DNA of 25,575 nt, taken from assembly GCF_004770045.1 (NCBI RefSeq), contig NZ_RQFO01000004.1, positions 1,180,001-1,205,575 of the forward strand. The letters run 5' to 3'. A program made the position numbers and the translations under genes. Under the pieces are notes generated by a model. That model was not told the origin of the DNA and ran no database searches. It saw nothing but the letters and a program-made list of their open reading frames with translations. Source of the DNA: Leptospira montravelensis. GTDB lineage: Bacteria > Spirochaetota > Leptospiria > Leptospirales > Leptospiraceae. Positions within the stretch are counted from its first letter, which is position 1; each line of letters starts with the position of its first letter. Below, piece by piece: positions 1-8,332 of this stretch.

Positions 1-66
1 CACTCAACCTAAACAAGTTTATGAGACATAGGATCTGGATTTAGATCAGCGTTCAAAAGACAATTC

Positions 67-1848
67 TTAAAACCGAAACCGGGAAACAATTTTCTCCATC
101 GAATCGGAAACTGCTTTTAGGTGATTTGCTTCTTCGGAAATTTCTTTAAACGTGGTAGAAATTTTAGAATGGTTTTCCCATAACTCTTGTAAGTTGGAAT
201 TGGATTCTTCAGTATATCCTGTTTGCAATTTCATTTCCTCGGTGATTTGCTCCGCGTCTTTTTGAAACTCCCCTACAAGTTTTTTTAACGATTTAACATT
301 TTCAGAACCGGTTTCACTTGTGCGGCCGAACATCTGTACCACTCTCGAAATTTCTTCAAACTTAGATTTTACATCTTCATTGGTAGAGATGATTTCTTTC
401 ATTGATTCCAAACTTTCTTTAGAGGCGACTTGGGATAATTTTACCACTCTTTTGATCTCCTCGATATTTTTTGCAGTTTCATCAGCAAGGCGAGAAACCT
501 CTCCCGCCACCACAGCAAAACCACGTCCCATAGTTCCTGCCCTGGCTGCTTCAATTGATGCATTGAGTGATAATAGATTTACTCGGTCAGAAATATCTTC
601 CACAATGGAGATTGTAGCTTTGATATTTTCACTCATCTGATTCATTATTTCTACCTTTTCATAAGCCGATTGAATGGCGTCCTTTGCTACTTGTATTGTG
701 CCAATCGAATGGACAGTGTTTAGTGCCAAAGCTTCTGCTTTTTCTGATAGGTCCGTCATTTCATCCGTGACTCGCGTAAGTTCTGTTACCAAGAAATTTG
801 TTTTATCTTTTTGGGAAAGAACACGTTCATAGGTTGCCTTAGAAAGATTTTGGATCTGATTAACGGATTCAAACGTTGAGTCTAATTTTGTTTTTTCAGA
901 ACTAACCTGCGTATCGATCACGCTGCCCTTGTCCAAAATTAGTCGAGATGTTTCTAGAAGTGAAAATGCTTCGTCTTTAGCTGTCCGAAAGTATTGTCGC
1001 AAAGACTCCATAAATAAGTTTAATTTTGTAATCGTATGACTTAGGTTTGTAGCTGAAAGTTGCGGAATGGTTTCTGACAACTCCCCTTTAGATAGTTTTT
1101 CAATAGAATAATTTAGATTACCAATATCTTCCTTCAAGGATTTACTTCCAACATAAGCTGCATAAATAATGATTACAATCATCATTATAAACACAATGGG
1201 CATTTGATAAAACCAGTAAGGAGACCTAAACTCAGTAAGTAAAATTAGGAACAAATAATAACCCAATGTCAACATTGGCAAAAGTGCAACGGCAACCATC
1301 GTAAATAAGTTTCTTTGAAAAACACCAAAAATTCGAATTTTAGTTTCATCCAAAAGTACAGCCGATAGTTCTTTTGCTTTTAAAACTGGACTTAAATAAA
1401 CCTCCGTTTGGAAATAAAAAGCCAGATAGATAATGGGAGAAAGCATGATACAGGCATAAGGTAAGGCTAAAATTTCCTTCCAAGGCAGACCAAGAAAGGT
1501 AACAGCCATAAAAGAAAATCCAAAAATTGAAACTGCCCACCGAATGAGAATCACACGACCTTCCCAATGTGGATGTTCCAATAGACCTTTTTTTATCGCT
1601 GCAAGTGCATTTGCCTCTAAATCCTTAGTAAAGTTAAGTAATACCTTTAATCTTTTGTTTCTAAGAGTAATCCCAATCACCAAAGGAACTAATGAAAGGA
1701 GTGTGCCAAGAATTCCTAATTTGATAAGTGTATCTGTATCAAAACGGGAGGCAAATAAACAAAAGTTTATAAAATAGGGAAAAATTAATAGATATAAAGG
1801 AGCCTCAATCGCAACCGTCAATTTTCGGATGAGTAAGTTTTGATTCAT
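67..1848 (-). CDS. Methyl-accepting chemotaxis protein with six-TM N-terminus
   Basis: A 593-aa chemoreceptor-type signal transducer. Hydrophobic segments are seen near residues 15-35, 42-62, 98-119, 128-148, 183-205 and 214-235, so six membrane passes instead of the usual two. No obvious periplasmic sensor domain sits between them. A HAMP-like linker follows (about 236-290), then a long coiled-coil signalling domain. The conserved hairpin tip is clear: [11 protein letters not shown] at about 428-438, followed by [15 protein letters not shown]. That tip contacts CheA/CheW in this family. The protein ends in a short RFRF tail with no CheR-binding pentapeptide. The ligand is unknown; sensing through the membrane bundle is an inference. 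It is transcribed alone, away from the gene to its right. The ATG is preceded only by a weak purine-rich stretch. Confidence 0.93.
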   Translation of the reverse strand: MNQNLLIRKLTVAIEAPLYLLIFPYFINFCLFASRFDTDTLIKLGILGTLLSLVPLVIGITLRNKRLKVLLNFTKDLEANALAAIKKGLLEHPHWEGRVILIRWAVSIFGFSFMAVTFLGLPWKEILALPYACIMLSPIIYLAFYFQTEVYLSPVLKAKELSAVLLDETKIRIFGVFQRNLFTMVAVALLPMLTLGYYLFLILLTEFRSPYWFYQMPIVFIMMIVIIIYAAYVGSKSLKEDIGNLNYSIEKLSKGELSETIPQLSATNLSHTITKLNLFMESLRQYFRTAKDEAFSLLETSRLILDKGSVIDTQVSSEKTKLDSTFESVNQIQNLSKATYERVLSQKDKTNFLVTELTRVTDEMTDLSEKAEALALNTVHSIGTIQVAKDAIQSAYEKVEIMNQMSENIKATISIVEDISDRVNLLSLNASIEAARAGTMGRGFAVVAGEVSRLADETAKNIEEIKRVVKLSQVASKESLESMKEIISTNEDVKSKFEEISRVVQMFGRTSETGSENVKSLKKLVGEFQKDAEQITEEMKLQTGYTEESNSNLQELWENHSKISTTFKEISEEANHLKAVSDSMEKIVSRFRF

Positions 1849-1986
1849 TTGCTTTTAATCCACCATTTCATTTGGTCAATGTTTCTGGAAATCCAAGGAG
1901 ACTTCATCCACTTTCGTATTTTTTTTGTCAGGAATCAATATTGGTAACTGTTCAGGATTCTATTTTCTGCCAATTGTAGGCAAAAT

Positions 1987-3183
1987 TTAGGTAGATTTAA
2001 GTTCCAAAATGGAAATTTCCGAAGGTGCACCTAGCCGAAAAGGAGGACCCCAATACCCAGTCCCTCGACTAACATAAATTAGCGAATCCTTATATCTATG
2101 TAATCCAGAGACAAATTTTTGCGCAAAATAAATTAGTATATTACCTGGGAAAAATTGGCCACCATGTGTATGACCCGAAATTTGTAAGTCGAATCCAACC
2201 TCACTTGCTTCATAAATACTGTTGGGTTGGTGGGCGAGTAAAATCTTATAATCGCATTTTTCTCCGCCTTCCATCGCTTTTTTGGGATTTGTTTGGTGCG
2301 ATCGGATTATTTTCCCGGCAGAAAGATCCGTCACTCCAGCCATAAGCAATTTTGATTCACCCACTGAGAGAATCTGGTTTTGGTTTAGCAAAACATTTAC
2401 ACCTAACTTTTGTATCTCGGGAAGCCAGGACAATACTCCTGAATAGTATTCATGATTGCCTGTGACATAGAAAGTGCCATATTTTGATTGGATGTTACCT
2501 AAAGGCTTTAAATGATGTTTGAGAGTAGTCACTGGGCCATCCACTAAATCTCCGGTAATCACAACAACATCTGGTTTTTGAAAATTGATTCTTTTTACTA
2601 CTCTTTCTAAAAATCTACCTTTGATTGTTGGTCCAATATGTACATCAGAGATTTGAACTATCTTAAAATCTACCAAATCAGGATGAAGATCTTTCACTGG
2701 GACTGACACTCGTTTGTATAACAAACGGACATGTGCATTAAAAAACCCAAGAGAACTGAGTGCTGTTGCCGCTACTATGGTTGAAAAAGCCAAACTAAAG
2801 TTTTTTACCTCAGTGACCCCATCTAAAGGAAATCCAAAATGAACCAAACTTGAAAATAACATCCGAGAATAATCTGTGATGATCCCAAGGTCCATCCAAC
2901 GCAAAAAATCCATTAGAAGAACGAGGGTAAAGAGAATCGAAAAAAAGCCAAAATTAGTAAAAGTAACATAGGCAAAAAAAGTCTGCGTTTTTTCCCGTTT
3001 TGTGATCCGACTCAGCGCATAAGTCAAAGGAACTAGTAAGACTAGTATTCCAATTCCGAATAAAACCAAAGTCACCACTGGCCCATTGAGTGAAAGACCT
3101 GAAATCAAACGAAAGGTAGAATAATAATAGATAAATCCAAGTAAGGATGTCAGAACGGACAAAAATAAAAAGAATGCTTTCAA
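1987..3183 (-). CDS. Membrane-anchored calcineurin-type metallophosphoesterase
   Basis: A 398-aa protein with about four or five N-terminal membrane segments and a C-terminal metallophosphoesterase domain of the YkuE/YaeI type. All metal-binding motifs are visible: QISDVHIG (D180, H182), ITGDLVDG (D212), TGNHEYY (N243, H244), LLAHQPN (H318) and SGHTHGGQ (H338, H340). Members hydrolyse phosphomonoesters or phosphodiesters with a two-metal centre; the substrate here is unknown, and relatives are linked to envelope lipids. I start it at the TTG at 3183, which has AAGG 8 nt upstream. The open frame continues to 3459, but that extension is antisense to the FAD-binding start of mqo and has no membrane or domain logic. 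The gene is divergent from mqo across about 70 bp. Confidence 0.9.
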   Translation of the reverse strand: MKAFFLFLSVLTSLLGFIYYYSTFRLISGLSLNGPVVTLVLFGIGILVLLVPLTYALSRITKREKTQTFFAYVTFTNFGFFSILFTLVLLMDFLRWMDLGIITDYSRMLFSSLVHFGFPLDGVTEVKNFSLAFSTIVAATALSSLGFFNAHVRLLYKRVSVPVKDLHPDLVDFKIVQISDVHIGPTIKGRFLERVVKRINFQKPDVVVITGDLVDGPVTTLKHHLKPLGNIQSKYGTFYVTGNHEYYSGVLSWLPEIQKLGVNVLLNQNQILSVGESKLLMAGVTDLSAGKIIRSHQTNPKKAMEGGEKCDYKILLAHQPNSIYEASEVGFDLQISGHTHGGQFFPGNILIYFAQKFVSGLHRYKDSLIYVSRGTGYWGPPFRLGAPSEISILELKST

Positions 3184-3253
3184 TCGAGTTACCTTATCCT
3201 TTGGACATGATTTGAATCGTGAAAGTTGCCGATAATTATGCGGAAGGTAGAGA

Positions 3254-4783
3254 ATGAAAGAAAAAGACAAGGTTAGAACGAAGTCCGATGTAATTTTAAT
3301 CGGTGCAGGTATCATGAGCGCCACTTTAGGTGTTCTACTAAAGGAACTAGCACCCCACCTAACAATTACTGTATTAGAAAGATTGGATGCTGCTGCTCGC
3401 GAAAGTTCCAATGCTTGGAACAATGCGGGAACCGGACACTCTGCATTTTGTGAACTCAATTATACGATCGAAAATGAAGACGGCACAATTCAAACAAAAA
3501 AGGCACTTCAAATTGCCGAATGGTTTGAAATATCTAAAGAATTTTGGGGTTATTTGGCAGGAACCAAACGAATATTAGATGCAGATGAATTCATTCACTC
3601 CGTTCCTCATTATAGTTTTGTTTGGGGAAAAGAAAATGTGTCCTTTCTTCGCAAACGTTTTGATGCTTTAAAAAAATATGAGCTCTTCAAAGAGCTGATT
3701 TATTCGGAAGATGAAAAAACATTAACCGAATGGTTGCCTTTAGTTATGAAGGGCAGAGACAATTCCGAACCAATTGCAGCAACCAAAATGGAGTTAGGAA
3801 CAGATGTCAACTTTGGCACCTTAACGAGAGCCATGTTTCGGTATTTAGAAAGTCTCCCTGGTGTACACGTCCATTACTTCGAAGATGTTAAGGATTTGGA
3901 ACGTGCAGAAAATGGATACTGGCACTTAACTTCGAATCATTTACAAACACATGAGAAGGAACACCATGAAGCGAAGTTCGTGTTCATTGGAGCTGGCGGT
4001 GGAAGTCTTCCTCTTTTGGAAAAATCAGATATTCCTGAAGCATCTGGTTTCGGAGGATTTCCGGTAAGTGGTCAATGGTTACGCTGTCGCAATCGCGAAG
4101 TAATCAAACAACATTTTGCAAAAGTATATGGAAAAGCGGACGTGGGTTCACCTCCAATGTCTGTGCCTCACTTGGACACAAGAATCATAGAAGGGAAAAA
4201 AGAATTGTTATTTGGTCCTTATGCTGGTTTTACAACGAAGTTTTTAAAAAAAGGATCGTATTTAGATTTAGTAAAATCGTTAGAGTTTGATAATATATTT
4301 CCAATGTTATCTGCAGGAATGCACAACCTACCATTAACAAAGTATTTAATTAGCCAAGCCATACAATCTCATGAAGATCGAATTGCTGCTCTACGAGAAT
4401 ATTTCCCAGAAGTAAAATCGGAAGATTGGGAACTGGTTGTAGCGGGTCAACGCGTACAAGTGATCAAAAAAGATGAAGAAGAAGGAGGAGTCCTTGAATT
4501 TGGTACGGAAGTAGTTGCGGCAAAAGATGGTTCATTAGCTGCATTACTCGGTGCCAGTCCAGGTGCTTCCACATCAGTTTCCATTATGTTAGAAGTACTA
4601 GCTGATTGTTTTCCAAAAGAAATGTCATCGATTGAGTGGAAATCAAAACTAAAAGAAATGATTCCTAGTTTCGGGGAATCTATGAAAGACAATCCTGAAG
4701 TTTGTAGAATCAGTCGATTGAATACTGCCAAACTTTTAGAATTAAATCAAAAAACAAACGTTAGTTCCCAAGTTACTATTTAA
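3254..4783 (+). CDS. mqo: Malate:quinone oxidoreductase
   Basis: A 509-aa FAD-dependent peripheral membrane enzyme that oxidises L-malate to oxaloacetate and passes electrons to quinone, as a TCA-cycle alternative to NAD-dependent malate dehydrogenase. The N-terminus has the dinucleotide fold VILIGAGIMSATLG (about 13-26). It is followed by the family hallmark NAWNNAGTGHSAFCELNYT (about 53-71). Further family-like stretches include GQWLRCRN, FGPYAGFTTKFLK, VVAGQRVQVIKKD and GASPGASTSVSIMLEVL. The length is normal for Mqo. The ATG has a good ribosome site (GGAAGG, about 6 nt upstream). It is divergent from the metallophosphoesterase and converges on the OmpA-like gene with only about 30 bp between. 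Confidence 0.97.
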   Translation: MKEKDKVRTKSDVILIGAGIMSATLGVLLKELAPHLTITVLERLDAAARESSNAWNNAGTGHSAFCELNYTIENEDGTIQTKKALQIAEWFEISKEFWGYLAGTKRILDADEFIHSVPHYSFVWGKENVSFLRKRFDALKKYELFKELIYSEDEKTLTEWLPLVMKGRDNSEPIAATKMELGTDVNFGTLTRAMFRYLESLPGVHVHYFEDVKDLERAENGYWHLTSNHLQTHEKEHHEAKFVFIGAGGGSLPLLEKSDIPEASGFGGFPVSGQWLRCRNREVIKQHFAKVYGKADVGSPPMSVPHLDTRIIEGKKELLFGPYAGFTTKFLKKGSYLDLVKSLEFDNIFPMLSAGMHNLPLTKYLISQAIQSHEDRIAALREYFPEVKSEDWELVVAGQRVQVIKKDEEEGGVLEFGTEVVAAKDGSLAALLGASPGASTSVSIMLEVLADCFPKEMSSIEWKSKLKEMIPSFGESMKDNPEVCRISRLNTAKLLELNQKTNVSSQVTI

Positions 4784-4788
4784 ATAAC

Positions 4789-4841
4789 GATTGAGTTTCG
4801 ATAGACTACCGCTTTATTTGTTTTTCTTTCGAAGCTCAATC
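4789..4841. terminator. Inverted repeat at convergent gene ends, possible bidirectional terminator
   Basis: The arms GATTGAGTTTCGA (4789-4801) and TCGAAGCTCAATC (4829-4841) are complementary over 13 bp with one mismatch. The loop is 27 nt and T-rich. The right arm encodes the last residues of the OmpA-like gene, and the left arm lies just after the mqo stop. The position between two converging genes suits a shared terminator. The long loop and the lack of a clean T-run directly after the arms weaken the call. Confidence 0.35.
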
Positions 4842-6073
4842 ACCACCTTTTCTTTTGATTCCACATTGTATAAAGCGGATCCTTGTGTGGAATCTATAAT
4901 TCTTTTTGGATTTACACCTTTTTCTCGAAGCACTCGCGAAATTGCTTTAGACCGTTCAAATCCGAGATCATAGTTTTCATAATTACCAGGAAGATCTTCC
5001 TTGAATGGTGATGTATAAGTGATCACCAAAATATCAAAATCTTTATATTCGTTTTCTAAACTACGTGCAATGGCATCTAACCTAGCTCGACCTTCCAAAT
5101 GTATTCTACTAGATGGAAGATCAAAAATCTCACTCGCTAAAAACACAAAACGTTCTAATTTAGTTTCTGTAACCGGTTCTTTGTTTTGGTATGGTATTTC
5201 AGGACCAACGGATTCTACTACGTTTGATTGTAAGTTCTCTGGTTCGGAAATAACTGTGTTGTTATCAGTGAGTGAAAAACTTAATCCTAAACCTAACTTA
5301 ACAAACGTTTCTTCGTAGTTTCCTTTATTTCGATGTCCTGAACTAGGAGGCTCGTATTTTACAATATAAACATTCGAATGTTCCACCTCTGCACTAAGGA
5401 AAAATAGGGAATCAAAATGATACCTAAAACCGACTGCTCCAAAAATTCTATTTAAAGTGCCACCATACAATTGTTCATACCCAACTCCTCCACCGGCTCG
5501 AACGTAAGGATCAAAAACATTGTTTGGAAAGAAGTGGAAGAAAAAATTCAGATCTCCTGAATTACCACTAAAAACAGTCCTTCTTTTTTGAACTACAAGG
5601 TCATAAGTATCACCTAAATTCAAGTTTTCTAATTGCGAATTTACATTTGTTCCCATAAAAGAAAGTAGTATAATATTCCGTTCTTCGATTGCTCTGAAAT
5701 AAGAAGAAGTAATCGTTTGATTAGAATAGGAAAGCCCAATTCCAAAGTAACGAAATAAACCATACTCAAATCCTAATTCCCCACCGTGGCCGGAAAGTTC
5801 CGTGCGGTTTTTTACAAACTCAGAATAAATGATATAATTACCAACTCGATAACTGGTATCAACAAAAGGGGAATTCAACATTAGAAAATTAGGTTGGTTT
5901 GTGATCTCTACTGATTTTTCCAAACTTCCAGAATGATTTCCTAATCCAAAAGATCCGAAACCATAAAAAACCAAACTCCCCTGATCAAAACCTTCGCCGT
6001 ACAAGGTGAAAGTCGAAAAAGTTAAAAAAATTACAACATAAACGTATAAATTTTTCCACTTCATTTTCTGCAT
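4814..6073 (-). CDS. OmpA-family outer-membrane protein
   Basis: About 419 aa from the chosen ATG (a GTG at 6091 and an ATG at 6064 are alternatives). A signal peptide is clear: basic MKWKN, then a hydrophobic run ending in FTLYGEG. The middle (about 25-270) is rich in aromatic and glycine-alternating strands, as in a small outer-membrane beta-barrel; an F-ending strand pattern is visible (GLGLSFSLTD). The last ~110 residues resemble an OmpA peptidoglycan-binding domain: a helix with ARLDAIARSLEN, the loop YTSPFKEDLPGNYENYDLGF, then ERSKAISRVLREKGV. The match to the classic NxxLSxxRA motif is loose. The likely role is linking outer membrane and cell wall. It converges on mqo and is divergent from the FAD oxidoreductase gene. 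Confidence 0.8.
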   Translation of the reverse strand: MQKMKWKNLYVYVVIFLTFSTFTLYGEGFDQGSLVFYGFGSFGLGNHSGSLEKSVEITNQPNFLMLNSPFVDTSYRVGNYIIYSEFVKNRTELSGHGGELGFEYGLFRYFGIGLSYSNQTITSSYFRAIEERNIILLSFMGTNVNSQLENLNLGDTYDLVVQKRRTVFSGNSGDLNFFFHFFPNNVFDPYVRAGGGVGYEQLYGGTLNRIFGAVGFRYHFDSLFFLSAEVEHSNVYIVKYEPPSSGHRNKGNYEETFVKLGLGLSFSLTDNNTVISEPENLQSNVVESVGPEIPYQNKEPVTETKLERFVFLASEIFDLPSSRIHLEGRARLDAIARSLENEYKDFDILVITYTSPFKEDLPGNYENYDLGFERSKAISRVLREKGVNPKRIIDSTQGSALYNVESKEKVVIELRKKNK

Positions 6074-6128
6074 GGATGATCGTTCCGGCACTTGAAAGTT
6101 TAATCAAGTCGAATTTTTTATATAACCT

Positions 6129-6156
6129 TGTCACAAACATACGGCTTTCACTCGTC
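6129..6156 (+). promoter_or_regulatory. Candidate ECF41 sigma-factor promoter
   Basis: The stretch TGTCACA (6129-6135), 17 nt, CGTC (6153-6156) lies 19 nt before the ATG of the FAD oxidoreductase gene. From memory, ECF41 sigma factors recognise TGTCACA and CGTC separated by about 16 nt. They usually drive an oxidoreductase, carboxymuconolactone decarboxylase or epimerase gene next to their own. An ECF41-type sigma gene is the second gene of this operon, so the site fits autoregulation. The promoter-like motif is seen in the sequence; its use is inferred. Confidence 0.72.
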
Positions 6157-6175
6157 TTGGTATCGAGGTATCAAA

Positions 6176-7348
6176 ATGAAACCAAAAATATTAATCCTTG
6201 GCGCAGGTTATGCTGGAATATTAGCTGCCAATCGTTTGGCAAAACAAACCAAAGATGCGGAAATTCAAATCGTTTCGGAATCAACAGAATTTAAAGAAAG
6301 AATTCGTTTCCATGAATTTGCAAGTAAAGGTTTTGATAAAAAAGTAAAAATCAAAGACCTACTTCGAACAGGTATTAATTTTTTACAGGCAAAGGTGAAA
6401 CAAATTAGCCCCTATGAAAATAGCATAGAAATAGAAAACAGTTCCCAATGTCTAAGGTATGACTATTTAGTCGTAGCTCTCGGAAGTTCTCAAATTCATC
6501 AAATACATAATGAAGAAAATTCCATTCAGTCCAGCGAATCAGTCTCTGAATTTATAAAAAAATACAATCAAAAGGAAATTCAAAAACTTTGTATTATTGG
6601 CGGTGGTCTTACTGGAATTGAAATGGCTTCTGAATGGAAATATTTTCATCCCAATACATCCGTATCCGTCATCGACAAAAACGAGTTAGGTTCAACTTTT
6701 TCAAAAAAAGGGAAAACATATTTGCGAACTTACCTTTTGAAAAATGGAATTCAGGTTTTTGATAAAACTAAAATTTATATGATTAGCGAAAAGGAAATCA
6801 CTTTAGAAGATAAGAACAAACTTACCTTTGATTGTATTATCAACTGTAGTGGATTTAAATCTTCGAATCTCGCAAAAGAAGCGGGTTTTTCCACCAATGC
6901 ACAAAACCAAATTTATGTAGATCCATATTTACGATCACTTACTTTCCAAAATGTTTTTGTTGCAGGAGACTCTGCCTACTTAGAAAACTCGATCTTACGT
7001 ATGGGTTGTGTCACAGCATTGCCGATGGGTGCCTATATTGCCGACCAAATTGCAAAAATGATTAGAGGGAAAAAAGTATCTCCCTTTTCATTTCAGTTTG
7101 TTGGACGTTGTGTTTCTCTGGGCAGAAAAGAAGGATTAATTCAACTTACTTATGGAAATGATAAACCAAAAGAATGGATTCTTACCGGAAAATGGGGTGC
7201 AGTGATTAAAGAACTAGTGAATCGATTCACCATTTTTTCATTATTGATGGAGAAACTACTACCTTTCCGATTTTACTTTTGGCCCAAAGGAAATCCTATA
7301 CAACAAAAAGAAATAGTTTTACCAAAAACAATGTTCATCGGGACATAA
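6176..7348 (+). CDS. FAD/NAD(P)-dependent oxidoreductase, NDH-2-like
   Basis: A 390-aa two-dinucleotide-fold flavoprotein. The FAD site is ILILGAGYAGILAANRLA at the N-terminus. The NAD(P)H site is CIIGGGLTGIEMASEW near residue 140. The second FAD contact, VFVAGDSAY, is near residue 262. This is the architecture of type II NADH dehydrogenases (COG1252), but it lacks an obvious C-terminal membrane helix, so quinone as acceptor is uncertain. I use the ATG at 6176 (AGGT about 6 nt upstream); upstream in-frame codons overlap the promoter. It is followed after 4 bp by the ECF41 sigma gene. Such pairs of an oxidoreductase with ECF41 are a known pattern, which suggests it is the sigma factor's direct target. 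Confidence 0.85.
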   Translation: MKPKILILGAGYAGILAANRLAKQTKDAEIQIVSESTEFKERIRFHEFASKGFDKKVKIKDLLRTGINFLQAKVKQISPYENSIEIENSSQCLRYDYLVVALGSSQIHQIHNEENSIQSSESVSEFIKKYNQKEIQKLCIIGGGLTGIEMASEWKYFHPNTSVSVIDKNELGSTFSKKGKTYLRTYLLKNGIQVFDKTKIYMISEKEITLEDKNKLTFDCIINCSGFKSSNLAKEAGFSTNAQNQIYVDPYLRSLTFQNVFVAGDSAYLENSILRMGCVTALPMGAYIADQIAKMIRGKKVSPFSFQFVGRCVSLGRKEGLIQLTYGNDKPKEWILTGKWGAVIKELVNRFTIFSLLMEKLLPFRFYFWPKGNPIQQKEIVLPKTMFIGT

Positions 7349-7352
7349 AATT

Positions 7353-8288
7353 GTGGATGATTTAGAATTATTTTTAAGCTGGAAACATTATATTTTTTCA
7401 ATCGCATATAGAATTACAGGAAGTTATGTGGATGCAGAAGATATTGTTCAGGAGAGTTACCTAAGATGGCTCTCCGCAGACAAACGTTCAATCCAAAACC
7501 ATAAATCATATTTGGGAAGTATTGCAGCAAGACTTGCTTTTGATCTCTTAAAAAAAGCATCCAGAAAAAAAGAAACCTATATTGGACCATATTTACCTGA
7601 GCCGATACCAGAAACAGCTGATACTTTGGATGATGAAAAAATCAACTTTGCTTTTTTAGTTATTTTAGAAACTCTGAATCCAACCGAAAGAGCAGTTTTC
7701 ATATTACGAGAGTTATTTGATTTTGATTATGAAACCATTGCTTCCATTGTTGGAAAAAATACAGACAATTGTAGACAAATTCTAAGCCGTGCTCGTTTAG
7801 CCGTCCAATCGAGAAAGAAAAAATTTGATCCAGATCCCAAACTACATTCAAAACTTCTTCTCGAATTTAGTTTTGCTTGTTACAGTCAAGATACAAAATC
7901 TCTCACGAATTTGTTACGTGAGGATGTGATCGCATTTTCAGATGGAGGTGGAAAGATACACGCAGCAAGGATTCCTATTCCTGGTATTCGCAGAGTAATT
8001 TCACTCATGATAAGGACCACTAAGAAAGCAGCAAAATCCACAGAAGTATTTTTTGGTTATGCCAACGGCTCACCTGCTATCATTGGTTATTCCCAAGAGG
8101 AACCAAGTTTCGTTCAAATATTTACTATAGAAGGCAAGAAAATCGACAGAATTTATAATTTAGTAAATCCTGATAAGCTAAAAGGCTTTCGAAACAAAGA
8201 AAACTTAATGAAATTAGGATATCTACGAAAACCTACCTTCTGGGAATGGACTTTATACCAATTGTATCACTTAATTTCACTCCATTAA
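7353..8288 (+). CDS. ECF41-type RNA polymerase sigma factor with C-terminal SnoaL-like domain
   Basis: A 311-aa sigma-70 family factor starting at GTG. Region 2 is clear (YRITGSYVDAEDIVQESYLRW, split here: AEDIVQESYLRWL at about 28-40). Region 4 has the helix-turn-helix YETIASIVGKNTDNCRQILS. About 130 extra residues follow and form a SnoaL/NTF2-like domain. Signatures typical of ECF41 are present: LPEPIPE between the sigma regions, DGGGK in the extension, and NPDKL near the C-terminus. In ECF41 this extension replaces an anti-sigma factor and controls activity from within the protein. No anti-sigma gene is nearby, which agrees. It overlaps nothing and lies 4 bp after its likely target gene. 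Confidence 0.92.
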   Translation: MDDLELFLSWKHYIFSIAYRITGSYVDAEDIVQESYLRWLSADKRSIQNHKSYLGSIAARLAFDLLKKASRKKETYIGPYLPEPIPETADTLDDEKINFAFLVILETLNPTERAVFILRELFDFDYETIASIVGKNTDNCRQILSRARLAVQSRKKKFDPDPKLHSKLLLEFSFACYSQDTKSLTNLLREDVIAFSDGGGKIHAARIPIPGIRRVISLMIRTTKKAAKSTEVFFGYANGSPAIIGYSQEEPSFVQIFTIEGKKIDRIYNLVNPDKLKGFRNKENLMKLGYLRKPTFWEWTLYQLYHLISLH

Positions 8289-8332
8289 AACACAAAGATT
8301 TCCCTCCTTTCTTTCGTCTTATTATAAAGACA

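Noticed and set aside
3184..3459. N-terminal extension of the metallophosphoesterase frame up to 3459
   Set aside because: Most of it is antisense to the conserved FAD-binding start of mqo, and a TTG with a proper ribosome site lies at 3183, just before the first membrane segment.
8246..8332. Earlier ATG for the hybrid kinase
   Set aside because: It overlaps the end of the sigma gene and would add residues in front of a clear signal peptide.
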